NCBI GenBank assembly: GCA_903902855.1
Contig: CAIUWK010000010.1
Span: 1 to 64,000 of the forward strand
Direction: 5' to 3'
Length of the DNA: 64,000 bases
DNA from: an uncultured Geobacter sp.
GTDB taxonomy: Bacteria > Desulfobacterota > Desulfuromonadia > Geobacterales > CAIOGM01
Shown: one piece after another, positions 25,257 through 35,503 of the stretch
Layout: each line of letters starts with the position of its first letter
Numbering within the stretch: the first letter of the stretch is position 1
Program-made: the position numbers and the translations under genes
Notes under the pieces: generated by a model
Seen by the model: only the letters and a program-made list of their open reading frames with translations
Databases searched by the model: none
What the model was told of the DNA's origin: nothing

Positions 25257-25709
25257 TCAGAACAGCAGCAGACGCCGGTTGGTAAAGTACCCCTTGTGAC
25301 GATGGATGAACTGGGTCAGCAGCAGGATCAGCAACACCACGATGAGGTTATTGAGCAGCACCCCCTGGCCATCGACCCTCTCCCCCACGAACCGTTCCAG
25401 TTCCGCAGGGGTGATGGCAATAAGGTTGACGACGGTGTTGCCGATCTCCAGGAGATTATACCCCATGAGGAAAAACCAGGTCAGGCACTGCCGTTTCACT
25501 AGGCCGATGACCAGGTAGAGGGAGATCAGACTGTCCATAAAGACCAGCGTCTGCGCCACGCTCCCGGTGTAGACCCGTCCCATGAAGGGGAAGGGGTGCC
25601 CCACGGTGGAGAAGGTCACCAGGAAGAAAAAGGCGTAGAGTCCGGTGAGGAGGTTCAGCCCCAGGGGGCGTCGCTCCTGCTCCCGGTCACAACCCTGGTC
25701 ATCGGTCAC
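25257..25709 (-). CDS. Small integral membrane protein, unknown function
   Basis: The 150-residue product has about four hydrophobic helices (near 20-40, 50-68, 75-98 and 118-138), separated by short loops, and ends in a basic tail (RHKGYFTNRRLLLF). I do not recognise the family. It starts with GTG at 25709, and the ribosome binding site is weak. It is nine bases from both the upstream 32-residue membrane ORF and the downstream MlaF-like ATPase gene, so co-expression with that ATPase is likely. It lacks the length expected of MlaE. Confidence 0.7.
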   Translation of the reverse strand: MTDDQGCDREQERRPLGLNLLTGLYAFFFLVTFSTVGHPFPFMGRVYTGSVAQTLVFMDSLISLYLVIGLVKRQCLTWFFLMGYNLLEIGNTVVNLIAITPAELERFVGERVDGQGVLLNNLIVVLLILLLTQFIHRHKGYFTNRRLLLF

Positions 25710-25718
25710 GGCGCACCG

Positions 25719-25817
25719 TCACTTCTTTTTCCTCATGTCGCTGGCGGCAACACAACCGAAAACGACACACATGATGAAAACGGTAAAAATCCAGTCGGCG
25801 GGGGAAAATCCGAACAT
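25719..25817 (-). CDS. Very small single-pass membrane protein (32 residues), putative
   Basis: MFGFSPADWIFTVFIMCVVF begins a 32-residue product with one hydrophobic helix (about 8-26) and a basic C-terminus (DMRKKK), a common shape for bacterial small membrane proteins. AAAGGGTGG lies about five bases before the ATG. It fills the gap between manC and the GTG-start membrane protein gene. Coding is suggested by composition and spacing only. Confidence 0.5.
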   Translation of the reverse strand: MFGFSPADWIFTVFIMCVVFGCVAASDMRKKK

Positions 25818-25839
25818 GTAGGCCACCCTTTCTCCGTTA

Positions 25840-26898
25840 TTAGAGATACTCCTTGAGGCCGCGCAGCTCCAGTTCCCCCACGATCCCCTTGACCTCCTGT
25901 GCCCGGTCACGGGGGCAGATCAGCAGGGCGTCAGGGGTCTCCACTACGATGAGATCTTTCACCCCCAGGAGCGCTACCATCTTGCCGCCGCCATAGGCGA
26001 GACACCCTTGGGCGTCGGTGAGAACCGTACCGGCAGCGTTGATGATGACATTGCCGTTGTCGTCCCCCTCCACCACCTCGGGGAGGGCACTCCAGCTCCC
26101 CACGTCGCTCCAGCCGAAGGAGGCCGGGATCATGGTGACCCGGTCGGACTTTTCCATGACCCCAACGTCGATGGATTCCCCCTTCACCGCCGCATAGAAC
26201 GCCTCCAGCCCCTCTTGAGCAATCCCGCCGTCCCGGAGTTCCAGGTCGGCCAGAGCGGCGGAGAGCTCGGGAAGATGCCGGTTGAGCTCCTCCAGGATGA
26301 CGTCGGCGCGCCAGAGAAACATCCCGCTGTTCCAATAAAAATTACCGGCGGCCAGAAACTGTTGAGCCCGCTCCAGGTCGGGCTTTTCCACAAAACGCGA
26401 GACTGGAAAGGGGCCATCCCCGCAGGAACCGGGAGCCACCTCGATATACCCGTACCCGGTCTCGGGGCGGGTGGGAGTGATCCCCAGGGTCACCAGCCTC
26501 CCCTCCCCTGCGGCGACGGCGCCCCGGCGGAGTACGGCGCAGAACTCTTCCTGGTCAGGGATGACATGATCGGCCGGGAGCACAGCCAGAACCGTTTCCG
26601 GGGAGAGGGCCAGCCGGGCCGCCAACCCCACTGCCGGAGCGGTGTTACGCCCCACCGGTTCGGCGATGACCTCCACGGGGAGCTCCGTGATATAGGCCAG
26701 TTGGGCCGCGCTCTCCTGGGCCTGTAGCCGGTTGGTGATAACCACGATCCGCTCCGGCTTCAGCGGCAGGACCCGCTCCACGGTCCGCTGGAGCATGGAC
26801 TTCCCCCCCAGCACCGACATGAGCTGTTTGGGATGACGGAGACGCGACAGGGGCCAGAACCGGGTGCCGGAGCCGCCGGCAAGGATGACGATAATCAT
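25840..26898 (-). CDS. manC: Mannose-1-phosphate guanylyltransferase
   Basis: This enzyme makes GDP-mannose from mannose-1-phosphate and GTP for surface polysaccharide synthesis. The 352-residue single-domain product has the nucleotidyltransferase signature LAGGSGTRFWPLSRLRHPKQ, EPVGRNTAPAVGLAA, LPADHVI and FVEKPDLERAQQFL. It lacks the C-terminal isomerase domain of bifunctional ManC enzymes. AGGAG precedes the ATG. It could feed GDP-mannose to the glycosyltransferase region at 37-48 kb, which is inference. Confidence 0.93.
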   Translation of the reverse strand: MIIVILAGGSGTRFWPLSRLRHPKQLMSVLGGKSMLQRTVERVLPLKPERIVVITNRLQAQESAAQLAYITELPVEVIAEPVGRNTAPAVGLAARLALSPETVLAVLPADHVIPDQEEFCAVLRRGAVAAGEGRLVTLGITPTRPETGYGYIEVAPGSCGDGPFPVSRFVEKPDLERAQQFLAAGNFYWNSGMFLWRADVILEELNRHLPELSAALADLELRDGGIAQEGLEAFYAAVKGESIDVGVMEKSDRVTMIPASFGWSDVGSWSALPEVVEGDDNGNVIINAAGTVLTDAQGCLAYGGGKMVALLGVKDLIVVETPDALLICPRDRAQEVKGIVGELELRGLKEYL

Positions 26899-26955
26899 AT
26901 GAACTCTCCTGCGCTATAGAGTGGACCGTGCTCCACCTCAACCTCAACCTGCCAT

Positions 26956-27675
26956 TTACGCGTACTTGATCAGCTCCACCATCTCCCGCACCGCCCGCTC
27001 CAGCCCCACCAGCAGGGCCCGGGAGATGATAGAGTGGCCGATATTGAACTCCTCGATGCCGCCGATGGCTGCCACCTTCTTGATGTTGCCATAGGAAAGC
27101 CCATGGCCGGCATTGACCCCCATCCCCAGCTTCTTGGCCAGCCTCACGGCATTGCCGATTTTCAGCAACTCCTGCTCCTGCAGCACCCACTCCCGGGCCT
27201 CGGCAAAGGCGCCGGTATGGATCTCGATACAGTTGGCGTCAACCTTGTTGGCAGCCTTGATCTGGTCAGGGTCCGGATCGATGAAGAGACTGACGAGGAT
27301 GCCGCCATCCTGAAGCCGATCCACCGCCTGGGAGATGAGCTCCAGATTGAACCGGACATCTAACCCCCCTTCGGTGGTCAGTTCCTGACGCTTCTCCGGG
27401 ACCAGGGTGCAGATCTCCGGCTTCACCTCCAAGGCGATCCGGACCATCTCGTCGGTGGCCGCCATCTCCAGGTTCAGTTTCGTCTTCACCGTCTGGCGCA
27501 GCAGGCGCAGATCCCGATCCTGGATGTGACGCCGATCTTCCCGCAGGTGGATGGTGATGCCGTCGGCCCCCCCCAACTCCGCCAGGATCGCCGCTGCCAC
27601 CGGGTCAGGCTCCATCCCGCCACGGGCCTGCCGGACGGTGGCCACATGATCGATATTGACTCCCAGATTCGCCAT
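26956..27675 (-). CDS. pdxJ: Pyridoxine 5'-phosphate synthase PdxJ
   Basis: PdxJ condenses 1-deoxyxylulose 5-phosphate with aminoacetone phosphate to make pyridoxine 5'-phosphate. The 239-residue TIM-barrel protein has [15 protein letters not shown] at the N-terminus, [15 protein letters not shown], and the C-terminal segment [17 protein letters not shown]. The start overlaps the last base of the glmM stop. The stop is four bases from a family B repeat fragment. Confidence 0.97.
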   Translation of the reverse strand: MANLGVNIDHVATVRQARGGMEPDPVAAAILAELGGADGITIHLREDRRHIQDRDLRLLRQTVKTKLNLEMAATDEMVRIALEVKPEICTLVPEKRQELTTEGGLDVRFNLELISQAVDRLQDGGILVSLFIDPDPDQIKAANKVDANCIEIHTGAFAEAREWVLQEQELLKIGNAVRLAKKLGMGVNAGHGLSYGNIKKVAAIGGIEEFNIGHSIISRALLVGLERAVREMVELIKYA

Positions 27676-29036
27676 CAGTTCCCCCTCTCGCCCAGGTGCC
27701 GATCAACCAGAGTGATAATCTCCTTGGCCCAGAGGGTGATCTCCTTGGTATCTTTCCCTTCGATCATGACCCGCAGGAGCGGCTCGGTGCCGGAGTAGCG
27801 GATAAGAATCCGCCCCTGGTCACCCAGGAGAGCTTCAATCTCCTGCACCCGCTGCCGGATCTCCGGGATGGTCATGATATCCTTTCTTTCGGCAACCCGG
27901 ACATTGAGGAGCACCTGGGGGAGCGGCACCATGCATTGGGCCAGCTCGGAGAGCGGCTTGCCGGTGCGGAGCATGACCGCCAGGAGTTGCAGGGCGGAGA
28001 GGGTCCCGTCGCCGGTGGTGTTGTGGTCAAGGAAAATCATATGCCCCGATTGCTCGCCACCCAGGTTATAACCTCCCCTGCGCATCTCCTCCACCACGTA
28101 GCGATCCCCCACGGCGGTCTTGACCACATGCCCCCCCCCGTTACGCATGGCAATATCCAGCCCCATGTTGCTCATGACCGTGGCCACCAGGGTATTATGA
28201 TTAAGCTTATTCTGCGAGATCATATCCAGGGCGCAGATGGCCATGATCTGATCGCCATCCACCTCCCGGCCGAATTCGTCACAGACAATCACCCGGTCGG
28301 CGTCCCCATCCAGGGCGATGCCGATGTCTGCCCGCAGCTCCCGCACCTTTTCCCGGATGACCTGGGGATAGAGTGAGCCGCAACCGGCGTTGATGTTGGT
28401 GCCGTCCGGCTCCACCCCCACGGCAATGACCTCGGCCCCCAGTTCCCGCAATACCGCCGGAGCCACCTTGTAGGCGGCGCCGTTGGCGCAGTCCACCACG
28501 ATCCGGAGGCCGGTGAGGTCGAGCTCCTTGGGAAAGGTACTCTTGAGGAAGACGATATAGCGACCGATGGCGTCGTCGATACGTGACGCACGCCCTACCT
28601 CCGTGGCGGTGGGGCGGAGCGAATCGATCCGCCCCGATTCGATGAGCTCTTCGATCTTCAACTCCACATCGTCGGGGAGCTTGAAACCGTCACGAAAGAA
28701 AAATTTGATCCCGTTGTCCTGAAAAGGGTTGTGCGAGGCGGAGATGACCACCCCGGCATCGGCCCTCATGGAGGCGGTGATATAGGCGATCCCCGGAGTG
28801 GGGAGCGGCCCCACCAGGAGCACATCAACCCCCATGGAACAGATACCGGCGGAAAGGGCGTTTTCGATCATATAGCCGGAAAGACGGGTATCCTTGCCGA
28901 TGACGATCCGGTGCCGGCGTGGGCTCCCCTTGAAGACATAGGCGGCAGCCCGGCCGATCTGCATGGCCATTTCCGTTGTCATGGGATGGACATTGGCCAC
29001 ACCGCGAACGCCGTCAGTGCCGAAGAGTTTTTTCAT
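27675..29036 (-). CDS. glmM: Phosphoglucosamine mutase GlmM
   Basis: GlmM interconverts glucosamine-6- and 1-phosphate on the way to UDP-GlcNAc for peptidoglycan and lipid A. The 453-residue protein starts [20 protein letters not shown]. It has the phosphoserine loop [16 protein letters not shown], the metal loop [12 protein letters not shown], the sugar loop GGEQSGHM and the phosphate-binding [12 protein letters not shown]. It lies downstream of cdaA and a YbbR gene. This cdaA-cdaR-glmM order is also conserved in Firmicutes, where CdaA activity is linked to GlmM. AAGGAG precedes the start. Confidence 0.97.
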   Translation of the reverse strand: MKKLFGTDGVRGVANVHPMTTEMAMQIGRAAAYVFKGSPRRHRIVIGKDTRLSGYMIENALSAGICSMGVDVLLVGPLPTPGIAYITASMRADAGVVISASHNPFQDNGIKFFFRDGFKLPDDVELKIEELIESGRIDSLRPTATEVGRASRIDDAIGRYIVFLKSTFPKELDLTGLRIVVDCANGAAYKVAPAVLRELGAEVIAVGVEPDGTNINAGCGSLYPQVIREKVRELRADIGIALDGDADRVIVCDEFGREVDGDQIMAICALDMISQNKLNHNTLVATVMSNMGLDIAMRNGGGHVVKTAVGDRYVVEEMRRGGYNLGGEQSGHMIFLDHNTTGDGTLSALQLLAVMLRTGKPLSELAQCMVPLPQVLLNVRVAERKDIMTIPEIRQRVQEIEALLGDQGRILIRYSGTEPLLRVMIEGKDTKEITLWAKEIITLVDRHLGERGN

Positions 29037-29066
29037 AACTAGAGCTCCTTGCGAGTATTTAAAAAA

Positions 29067-29444
29067 TCACTGTCTCGACTTCACCAGCCGGAGTTCAATT
29101 CGGGCGGGGAGAATCCTGGTTACCCTGACCCCCTGGGGCAACCCGAGCTGTTGCTCCAGAGCGGGAAACGCCGTGACCCCTTCACCGGCTCCTGAAAGAT
29201 CCAGATCAAGGGTGAGCTCCTCCGGTTTCAGCAGGGTAACGGTGAGCCATGGACCGGATATGACAGCCTCCACAAAGGGAGGGGCACCGGATGACGTCAT
29301 CCCCACAGCCCGGTTATGAAGGCGCACCGGAACGGAAACCGGACGCTCCACACTCCGCTCCCAGGTGACAAAGAGCCAGAAGGTCAGGGCCAGAACCCCC
29401 GAAAGAAGTTTCACCATGAGGGAGGTGCCGTTTCGTTCAGGCAT
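29067..29444 (-). CDS. YbbR-like (CdaR-type) membrane-anchored protein
   Basis: The 125-residue product has one N-terminal transmembrane helix (about 10-28, MVKLLSGVLALTFWLFV) and a single YbbR-like extracytoplasmic domain, shorter than the multi-domain CdaR of Bacillus. Such proteins modulate the diadenylate cyclase CdaA. The start MPERNG at 29444 overlaps the cdaA stop by eight bases (ATGCCTGA), showing coupling. It is followed by glmM. Confidence 0.85.
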   Translation of the reverse strand: MPERNGTSLMVKLLSGVLALTFWLFVTWERSVERPVSVPVRLHNRAVGMTSSGAPPFVEAVISGPWLTVTLLKPEELTLDLDLSGAGEGVTAFPALEQQLGLPQGVRVTRILPARIELRLVKSRQ

Positions 29445-30213
29445 GGCCGGCACGCTCCGGAGACGGCTCAAGGGAACGCCCCAGAAACTTCCTCAGCTCC
29501 GCCAGATCGATGTCTCTGGTGATTCTTCCGCCGGTGACGACTGAAATGGCGCCGGTCTCCTCGGAGACGACCACCACCACGGCATCCACCAACTCGGTGA
29601 GTCCGATGGCGGCCCGATGGCGGGTCCCCAGATTCTTGCTGATCCCCGGGTTCCGGGTCAGAGGGAGAAAACAGCCCGCCAGGGTCAGCTTCCCCCGCTT
29701 GATGATCACGGCGCCGTCATGTATGGGAGAATAGGGGAGAAAGATGGAGGTCAGCAGTTCGCTGGTGACCTTGGCGTCGATCTCGGTCCCCACCTCGATG
29801 AACGGGCCAAGCCCCATCTGACGCTCCAGTACAATGAGAGAGCCGATGTTACGGGCAGCCAGGGAAGCAGCGGCAGCGCCGATGGCATCGATCACCTCGG
29901 CCACGTCACTGCTCTGCTGGGGCGTTGAGCTCAGGACCCTACCAAAGGTGAGGATCGCCCGGCGGATATCGGTGTGGAAGATGACGACCACGATGACCAC
30001 CGCAGAACCGAGGAGCGAGTTCAACAGCCACTGGAGTGTGGCAAGACCGAACAAACGGGAAATAACGGCAAGGAGGAGGAGGGCATTCAGCGCCAGCAGG
30101 AGGCGCAGGGCCAACGCGTTTCTCAGGAGAGAACTTGCCCGGTGAATGAGCAGTGCGACCAGCACCATATCCAGCAGATCGGTCCACCGGAAGCTCTCCA
30201 GAATCGCGCCCAT
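29437..30213 (-). CDS. cdaA: Diadenylate cyclase CdaA (c-di-AMP synthase)
   Basis: CdaA makes c-di-AMP from two ATP at the inner face of the membrane. The 258-residue product has three N-terminal helices (about residues 12-85) and a DAC domain with PIHDGAVIIKRG and TRHRAAIGLTE, the two active-site motifs. The ATG at 30213 gives MGAILESFRWTDLLD; a TTG six codons upstream is the alternative. The GGGGGAGGG run sits very close to the ATG, so the choice is open. The order cdaA-ybbR-glmM is conserved, and folP lies upstream. Confidence 0.95.
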   Translation of the reverse strand: MGAILESFRWTDLLDMVLVALLIHRASSLLRNALALRLLLALNALLLLAVISRLFGLATLQWLLNSLLGSAVVIVVVIFHTDIRRAILTFGRVLSSTPQQSSDVAEVIDAIGAAAASLAARNIGSLIVLERQMGLGPFIEVGTEIDAKVTSELLTSIFLPYSPIHDGAVIIKRGKLTLAGCFLPLTRNPGISKNLGTRHRAAIGLTELVDAVVVVVSEETGAISVVTGGRITRDIDLAELRKFLGRSLEPSPERAGHA

Positions 30214-30276
30214 CCCTCCCCCTGTTGTCAACGCCGGAGACCGACTCCTCCGAACGGAAAACGAACATCCGGTACG

Positions 30277-31140
30277 TCAGCCGGCGATCTCCCACGCCAT
30301 ATCCGCCACGTCACGCATGGCGGCAACGTCATGAACACGAAGCAGTGTGGCCCCGTTGGCAACGGCCAGAGCCACGGTGGCGGCAGTGGTAAAGAGTCGA
30401 CTCCGGACGGTTCGTCCCGCCGCCGTTGCGGTGAACCCCTTGCGGGAACTCCCCACCAGAAGAGGTCTCCCCAGCTGAAGCAGCTCACGCAGATGACGGA
30501 GCAGCTCCAGATTACCCGTGCGCTCCTTGCCGAAGCCGATACCCGGATCCAGCACGATCTGCTCCGCGGTTATTCCGGAAGAGAGGGCCTGCTGCAGCGA
30601 CGCGGCGAGTCCGGCAGAGACCTCAGCCACCACCTCTTCGTAGGAGGTGTCATGCTGCATGGTGAGAGGTCGCCCCCGGGTGTGCATGACTACCAGACCG
30701 GCATGGGAATCGGCCACGACGTCGGCCATTTCCGCCTCAAAGGTAAGGCCTGCGATATCGTTGACGATCTCGACGCCGGCAGCCAGGGCCCGGGCCGCGA
30801 CACCCGACTTGGTGGTATCAATGGAGAGAGGGATATTCAGGAGGGGGACCAACCGTTCAACCACCGGCATGACCCGGCGGAGCTCCTCATCCAGGGAAAC
30901 TCCCACCGAGCCGGGCCGGGTACTCTCACCGCCGATATCGATGATATCGGCTCCCTGTTCAGCCATGGTAACTGCATGGGCAACGGCCTGCTCGGTATCC
31001 CTCCAGAGACCTCCATCGGAAAACGAGTCAGGAGTTACGTTAAGGATACCCATGATCAGAGGCCTTCCCGACAGGTCAATGGTCCGTCGACTGGTCCGCC
31101 AGAGATGGCGGAGTTCCTGGGGAGATCCCGACTCCGTCAT
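30277..31140 (-). CDS. folP: Dihydropteroate synthase FolP
   Basis: FolP joins 6-hydroxymethyl-dihydropterin pyrophosphate with p-aminobenzoate in folate synthesis. The 287-residue TIM-barrel protein has [35 protein letters not shown] and VGSSRKGF. An N-terminal extension of about 25 residues precedes the first strand. The ATG overlaps the ftsH stop as ATGA, so the genes are coupled. Confidence 0.96.
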   Translation of the reverse strand: MTESGSPQELRHLWRTSRRTIDLSGRPLIMGILNVTPDSFSDGGLWRDTEQAVAHAVTMAEQGADIIDIGGESTRPGSVGVSLDEELRRVMPVVERLVPLLNIPLSIDTTKSGVAARALAAGVEIVNDIAGLTFEAEMADVVADSHAGLVVMHTRGRPLTMQHDTSYEEVVAEVSAGLAASLQQALSSGITAEQIVLDPGIGFGKERTGNLELLRHLRELLQLGRPLLVGSSRKGFTATAAGRTVRSRLFTTAATVALAVANGATLLRVHDVAAMRDVADMAWEIAG

Positions 31141-32966
31141 GCCGGTAGGGGAGCTCCTTCGATGAGCAGCGCTTCCGACCTGACCCCGGCAATAAGAACG
31201 TCCACCTCGGCGCCGGTCATGGTCTCCTTCTCGATGAGCACCTTGGAGAGACGATGGAGGCTGTCGATGTTGTCGGTGAGGAGCTGGAACGCCTGCCGGT
31301 AATTCTCTTCCACAATCTGCCGGATTTCACCGTCAATCTCCACGGCCGTGGCCTCGCTGTAGTTTTTGGCCGAGGCCATGTCCCGCCCCAGAAAGATCTG
31401 CTCATCTTTTTTACCGAAGGTTACCGGCCCCATCTTGGTGCTCATCCCCCACTCACAGACCATCTTGCGCGCCATCTCGGTGGCTCGTTCGATATCGTTG
31501 CCGGCACCGGTGGTCATGGTATGAAAGATCAGCTCTTCGGCGGCCCGCCCACCCATGAGCACGGCAATGCGGTTCATGAGTGATTCGCGGGAGTAGCTAT
31601 GTTTATCTTCGATGGGGAGCTGCATGGTGACCCCCAACGCCCTCCCCCGGGGGATGATGGAGACCTTATGCACCGGGTCGGTACCGGGGATGAACTTGGC
31701 CACCAGGGTATGCCCCGCCTCGTGATAGGCGGTATTGTTCTTCTCTTCCTCGGAGATCACCATGCTCCGGCGCTCGACCCCCATGAGAACCTTGTCCTTG
31801 GCGTTGTCGATATCTTCCATATCGATGACGCTCTTATCCTTGCGGGCCGCCAGGAGCGCCGCCTCATTAACCACATTGGCCAGGTCCGCCCCGGAAAAGC
31901 CGGGGGTCCCCCGGGCTATGACCTCCAGGTCCACGTCCGTCCCCAGCGGGGTCTTCTTGCTGTGAACCTTGAGAATCTCCGCCCGCCCTTTCACATCGGG
32001 ACGGGGAACCACCACCTGTCGGTCGAAGCGGCCGGGCCGGAGCAGCGCCGGGTCCAGGACATCGGGGCGGTTGGTGGCGGCGATGAGGATAACCCCTTCA
32101 TTGGACTCGAAACCGTCCATCTCCACCAGGAGCTGATTGAGGGTCTGCTCCCGCTCGTCATGGCCACCACCCAGCCCCGCGCCCCGGTGGCGCCCTACTG
32201 CGTCGATCTCGTCGATGAAGATGATACAGGGGGCGTTTTTCTTCCCCTGCACGAAGAGGTCACGGACCCGACTGGCCCCCACCCCCACAAACATCTCCAC
32301 GAAATCGGAACCGGAGATGGAAAAGAACGGCACCCCTGCCTCTCCGGCAACGGCTCGTGCCAGCAACGTCTTACCGGTCCCCGGAGGCCCCATGAGGAGC
32401 ACCCCCTTGGGAATCCGCCCCCCCAGCTTGGTAAACTTTTTCGGCTCCTTGAGAAACTGGATGATCTCCTCCAGCTCTTCCTTGGCCTCTTCGATCCCAG
32501 CCACATCCTCAAAGGTGATCTTCCCCTGGGACTCGGTGAGGAGCTTGGCCCGGCTCTTGCCGAAGGACATGGCCTTCCCCCCCCCTGCCTGCATCTGGCG
32601 CATGAAAAAGATCCAGACCCCCACCAGGAGAATCAGCGGAAACCAGGAGATGAAGATGGAGAACCAGGAGACCCGCTCCTCTTCAGGGCGTGCGGAGATG
32701 CCGACCTTTTTTTCCTGAAGCTTCTGCACGATATTCGTATCGGCAGGCTTGTAGCTCCGGAACTCCTTCCCATCGGCATACTTGCCGATGATGTCGCTCC
32801 CCTGGATGATCACGGAAACGACCTTGCCCGCATCCACCGCAGTGATGAAATCACTGTAGTTCACCTTGTCCTGGGGAGGGTGAGGCTTGTTGAAGAGGTT
32901 GAAGAGAAGAATCATCATCAGGCTGATGACCAGCCAGAGCGCCAGGTTTTTATAAAATTGGTTCAA
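31137..32966 (-). CDS. ftsH: ATP-dependent zinc metalloprotease FtsH
   Basis: FtsH is a hexameric inner-membrane AAA+ protease that degrades membrane and short-lived cytosolic proteins. The product has two N-terminal helices (about 8-24 and 98-116) around a small periplasmic domain. The AAA module has GPPGTGKT and [12 protein letters not shown], and the second region of homology is [20 protein letters not shown]. The zinc motif is HEAGH. No ATG lies at the family N-terminus. A TTG at 32966 gives [11 protein letters not shown] (609 residues), and another TTG lies two codons upstream. Its length and order before folP are normal. Confidence 0.97.
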   Translation of the reverse strand: MNQFYKNLALWLVISLMMILLFNLFNKPHPPQDKVNYSDFITAVDAGKVVSVIIQGSDIIGKYADGKEFRSYKPADTNIVQKLQEKKVGISARPEEERVSWFSIFISWFPLILLVGVWIFFMRQMQAGGGKAMSFGKSRAKLLTESQGKITFEDVAGIEEAKEELEEIIQFLKEPKKFTKLGGRIPKGVLLMGPPGTGKTLLARAVAGEAGVPFFSISGSDFVEMFVGVGASRVRDLFVQGKKNAPCIIFIDEIDAVGRHRGAGLGGGHDEREQTLNQLLVEMDGFESNEGVILIAATNRPDVLDPALLRPGRFDRQVVVPRPDVKGRAEILKVHSKKTPLGTDVDLEVIARGTPGFSGADLANVVNEAALLAARKDKSVIDMEDIDNAKDKVLMGVERRSMVISEEEKNNTAYHEAGHTLVAKFIPGTDPVHKVSIIPRGRALGVTMQLPIEDKHSYSRESLMNRIAVLMGGRAAEELIFHTMTTGAGNDIERATEMARKMVCEWGMSTKMGPVTFGKKDEQIFLGRDMASAKNYSEATAVEIDGEIRQIVEENYRQAFQLLTDNIDSLHRLSKVLIEKETMTGAEVDVLIAGVRSEALLIEGAPLPA

Positions 32967-33038
32967 AATCAACCCCCGTAAAGGAAGGGCCGGACCGACA
33001 GAGCGGCCCGGTCCAGGGAACTTGGATAGAGCTTCTGG

Positions 33039-33067
33039 TAATTACCATATGCATCGTTGTTTGACAA
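33039..33067 (-). promoter_or_regulatory. Possible promoter upstream of ftsH
   Basis: On the minus strand TTGTCA (33062-33067) and TAATTA (33039-33044) are 17 bases apart, about 73 bases before the ftsH start. The match is moderate and the assignment tentative. The gap 32967-33086 holds nothing else that I can name. Confidence 0.3.
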
Positions 33068-33086
33068 GTAAATTGGCCTGCTTCAG

Positions 33087-34439
33087 TCAGAGGAGCGTCG
33101 AACCCGGCCCGACCGGCGCCACGAAGGGCTCTCCGGACGGGATCTCCTCCTGGGTAAAGGCGGGACTTATCTGCCGCAGATGCTCCATGAGTTCCTGCTT
33201 GGAATAGCCGATGCTGGTGACTGCGATGGTGACGTTAGTTCCCTTGATCCGGGTAATCCTGATTTTGAAGTTATCATCCCTCAGACAGACTTCAATGAGA
33301 TTGTCCGGATGGGATTGCAGGTTGTAACGATCGATTTTACCGTCACTGAGCACCCAACGATCACTCCGTTTGATAAGATGATACCTGCGAAACCAGAGGA
33401 AATTGCGTCCCCAGAGCGAACGCCCCAACTGCCCCAGCGACCGCATGACCATGGGGGAGAGGGATCGATATTTCTTCACGTACGTACGAGCCATGTCGTC
33501 CATGAAAAACATCTGGATGACACCGATGGTCCGCCGAGCTCCAAAGAAAAACCCCACGCCAAGAAGGACGACGGCGGCCAGGCTCCCCATGAATTTGGTG
33601 GCTTTACTCAGGGTCAGGCGGCTCTCTCCGCCACCTCCCTTCGAGGAGGGCACCACAGATTCCACCCCCTTCTGGTATTCCTCCGAATGGCGCTCAAAAT
33701 AACCGCTGCCGGCAATACCGATGGCTTTTTTCTGCAACTTGGGGGAACGCATGACATCTGCGGCAAAATAGTCCATACGCAGGGCATTGGTCAGGCTCAG
33801 AAGCTGATAGGCGTCATTGAGGATGGAGGTTTCGACCGAATCGCTGGTTATTCTCCTATACCCGGCAATGGAGAGAACACTCTCCGCCTCGACCCTTATG
33901 GCGGGGATGATAACTTTTGTAAATCTCGACCGGGACGGAACGGCGCTGTCAAGGACGACAGTGACTGAATTAGTCCCGAAAGAGATCTCAATCTCCCCTT
34001 TCTGCAGGAGATAGGTAGCCGAGACTTCTCCCAGTTCGGTGATACTCTCCACATTCATGGTGTTGTTGAAGGCTGCCATGAAGTTTTTCTGAAAAACAAC
34101 ATTCCCCTTCTTGCCGTCATAACTCGAACCGGGGCAGGCCTCGCCCAGCTTCATGAGGAAGTAAGGCTGTTGTTTCGAGGGGTTTTCGGGAAAACGAGCC
34201 TTTGCATCGCTGTTAATCTTGTGCAGGAGTTCGATGATCTCGCGTCCCTTACTCACGCGCACCTGAAAAGCCTGGAGAGTCCGCTGGTAGCCATCCTCCG
34301 CTCCGGCTGACGACTCGGATCCTGGAGAGGGGATCTGAGTCTGGGCGGAAACAGCATTCAGCAGGACCGGCGCGCCAAAGGCCAGAGGGGCGAATACCAG
34401 CAGTATAACCATGGAGAGACGACAGGAGAGAGGTACCAT
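33087..34439 (-). CDS. Exported membrane-anchored protein, unknown function
   Basis: I do not recognise this 450-residue product. It has an N-terminal signal (MVPLSCRLSMVILLVFAPLA) and a periplasmic region of about 290 residues. One transmembrane helix follows near 300-320 (SLAAVVLLGVGFFFGARR), and then a cytoplasmic C-terminal domain of about 130 residues with KRSDRWVLSDGKIDRYNL. A Lys/Gly/Ser-rich linker precedes the helix. The start at 34439 is chosen because it heads the signal peptide. It lies upstream of ftsH and faces away from the rluA-type gene, so it may start its own transcript. Confidence 0.75.
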   Translation of the reverse strand: MVPLSCRLSMVILLVFAPLAFGAPVLLNAVSAQTQIPSPGSESSAGAEDGYQRTLQAFQVRVSKGREIIELLHKINSDAKARFPENPSKQQPYFLMKLGEACPGSSYDGKKGNVVFQKNFMAAFNNTMNVESITELGEVSATYLLQKGEIEISFGTNSVTVVLDSAVPSRSRFTKVIIPAIRVEAESVLSIAGYRRITSDSVETSILNDAYQLLSLTNALRMDYFAADVMRSPKLQKKAIGIAGSGYFERHSEEYQKGVESVVPSSKGGGGESRLTLSKATKFMGSLAAVVLLGVGFFFGARRTIGVIQMFFMDDMARTYVKKYRSLSPMVMRSLGQLGRSLWGRNFLWFRRYHLIKRSDRWVLSDGKIDRYNLQSHPDNLIEVCLRDDNFKIRITRIKGTNVTIAVTSIGYSKQELMEHLRQISPAFTQEEIPSGEPFVAPVGPGSTLL

Positions 34440-34610
34440 GCTAACTCGCTTCCGGGAGAAAGCCGATGACGGGAGAGTGAACAGCGCCGTCAAGAGACTC
34501 CCCCTTTTTGTGATTTTGTCGGTATACTAGCACAAAAAGATTCCTGACTGTCATCTAATCTTTCGTCCATGATCCCACAGCCCCCACCCGGGCAAATACG
34601 AGAGTCATCC

Positions 34611-35492
34611 ATGGGGATATCCCGCTACCCTTCCACTGTTACCATGCCGCAGGCTAAACCGCCATACCCCTCCCTCCTGGAGTTCCTCAGCGAGAGGTTT
34701 CCCTCAGTCACGGCTGAAACCTGGGCACAACGAATCACCCAAGGAAAGGTGCTGGACGAGGCGGGTCATCCTCTCACTCCTGACTTCGGGTATGCTCCGG
34801 GGAGACAGATCCGATACTTCCGGGAAGTCGCCGCAGAGCCGGTCATCCCCTTTGCGGAATCCATACTCTATGAGGATGACGAACTGCTGGTCGCCTGTAA
34901 GCCCCACTTTCTCCCCGTAACCCCTGGAGGGAGGTATGTGAATGAGTGCCTGTTGAACCGGTTGCGCTTGAAGACGAACAACGGCAACTTGGCACCGCTC
35001 CATAGAATCGATCGGGAGACGGCGGGAATCGTCCTCTTTTCCGTCAACCCAGGGAGCCGGGACCGGTACGGCGAACTCTTTCGAAGAGGGGGGGCAGAAA
35101 AAAGCTACGAGGCTCTCTCCCGCTGCGTCCCTCCTCCCGGAACGACCGGGTGGTTCGTCGAAAACAGGATCGTGCAGGGAGAGCCCTGGTTCAGGATGAG
35201 TGTCGCTCCCGGAACGGTAAATGCCCGCTCCCGGATCAACCTGGTGGCGGTACGGGGAGAGCTGGCCCGTTTCCAGTTACAGCCGCTCACCGGTAAGACC
35301 CATCAATTGCGGCTTCATATGAGCGGCCTGGGGTTCCGGATAGCCAACGACAGGCTCTATCCGGAGTTACAACCGGAATCCCCCGATGACTTCAGGAACC
35401 CGCTTCAGTTGCTGGCCAAGATGATCCGTTTTCAGGACCCCGTCACCGGAACAGCCCGGGAGTTCATCTCACCCCGGGAACTCTCGTGGTAG
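34611..35492 (+). CDS. RluA-family pseudouridine synthase
   Basis: The product isomerises uridine in rRNA or tRNA. It has the catalytic Asp motif HRIDRETAGIVLFS, the N-terminal strand FAESILYEDDELLVACKP and the C-terminal PLTGKTHQLRLHMSGLG, all typical of RluA/RluC/RluD proteins. There is a short N-terminal S4-like region (SLLEFLSERF). Target position cannot be assigned. I use the ATG at 34611 with GAGAG six bases upstream; ATGs at 34569 and 34644 are alternatives. It is one of two plus-strand genes, and a large inverted repeat follows it. Confidence 0.9.
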   Translation: MGISRYPSTVTMPQAKPPYPSLLEFLSERFPSVTAETWAQRITQGKVLDEAGHPLTPDFGYAPGRQIRYFREVAAEPVIPFAESILYEDDELLVACKPHFLPVTPGGRYVNECLLNRLRLKTNNGNLAPLHRIDRETAGIVLFSVNPGSRDRYGELFRRGGAEKSYEALSRCVPPPGTTGWFVENRIVQGEPWFRMSVAPGTVNARSRINLVAVRGELARFQLQPLTGKTHQLRLHMSGLGFRIANDRLYPELQPESPDDFRNPLQLLAKMIRFQDPVTGTAREFISPRELSW

Positions 35493-35503
35493 GCTCTTCC
35501 TTT

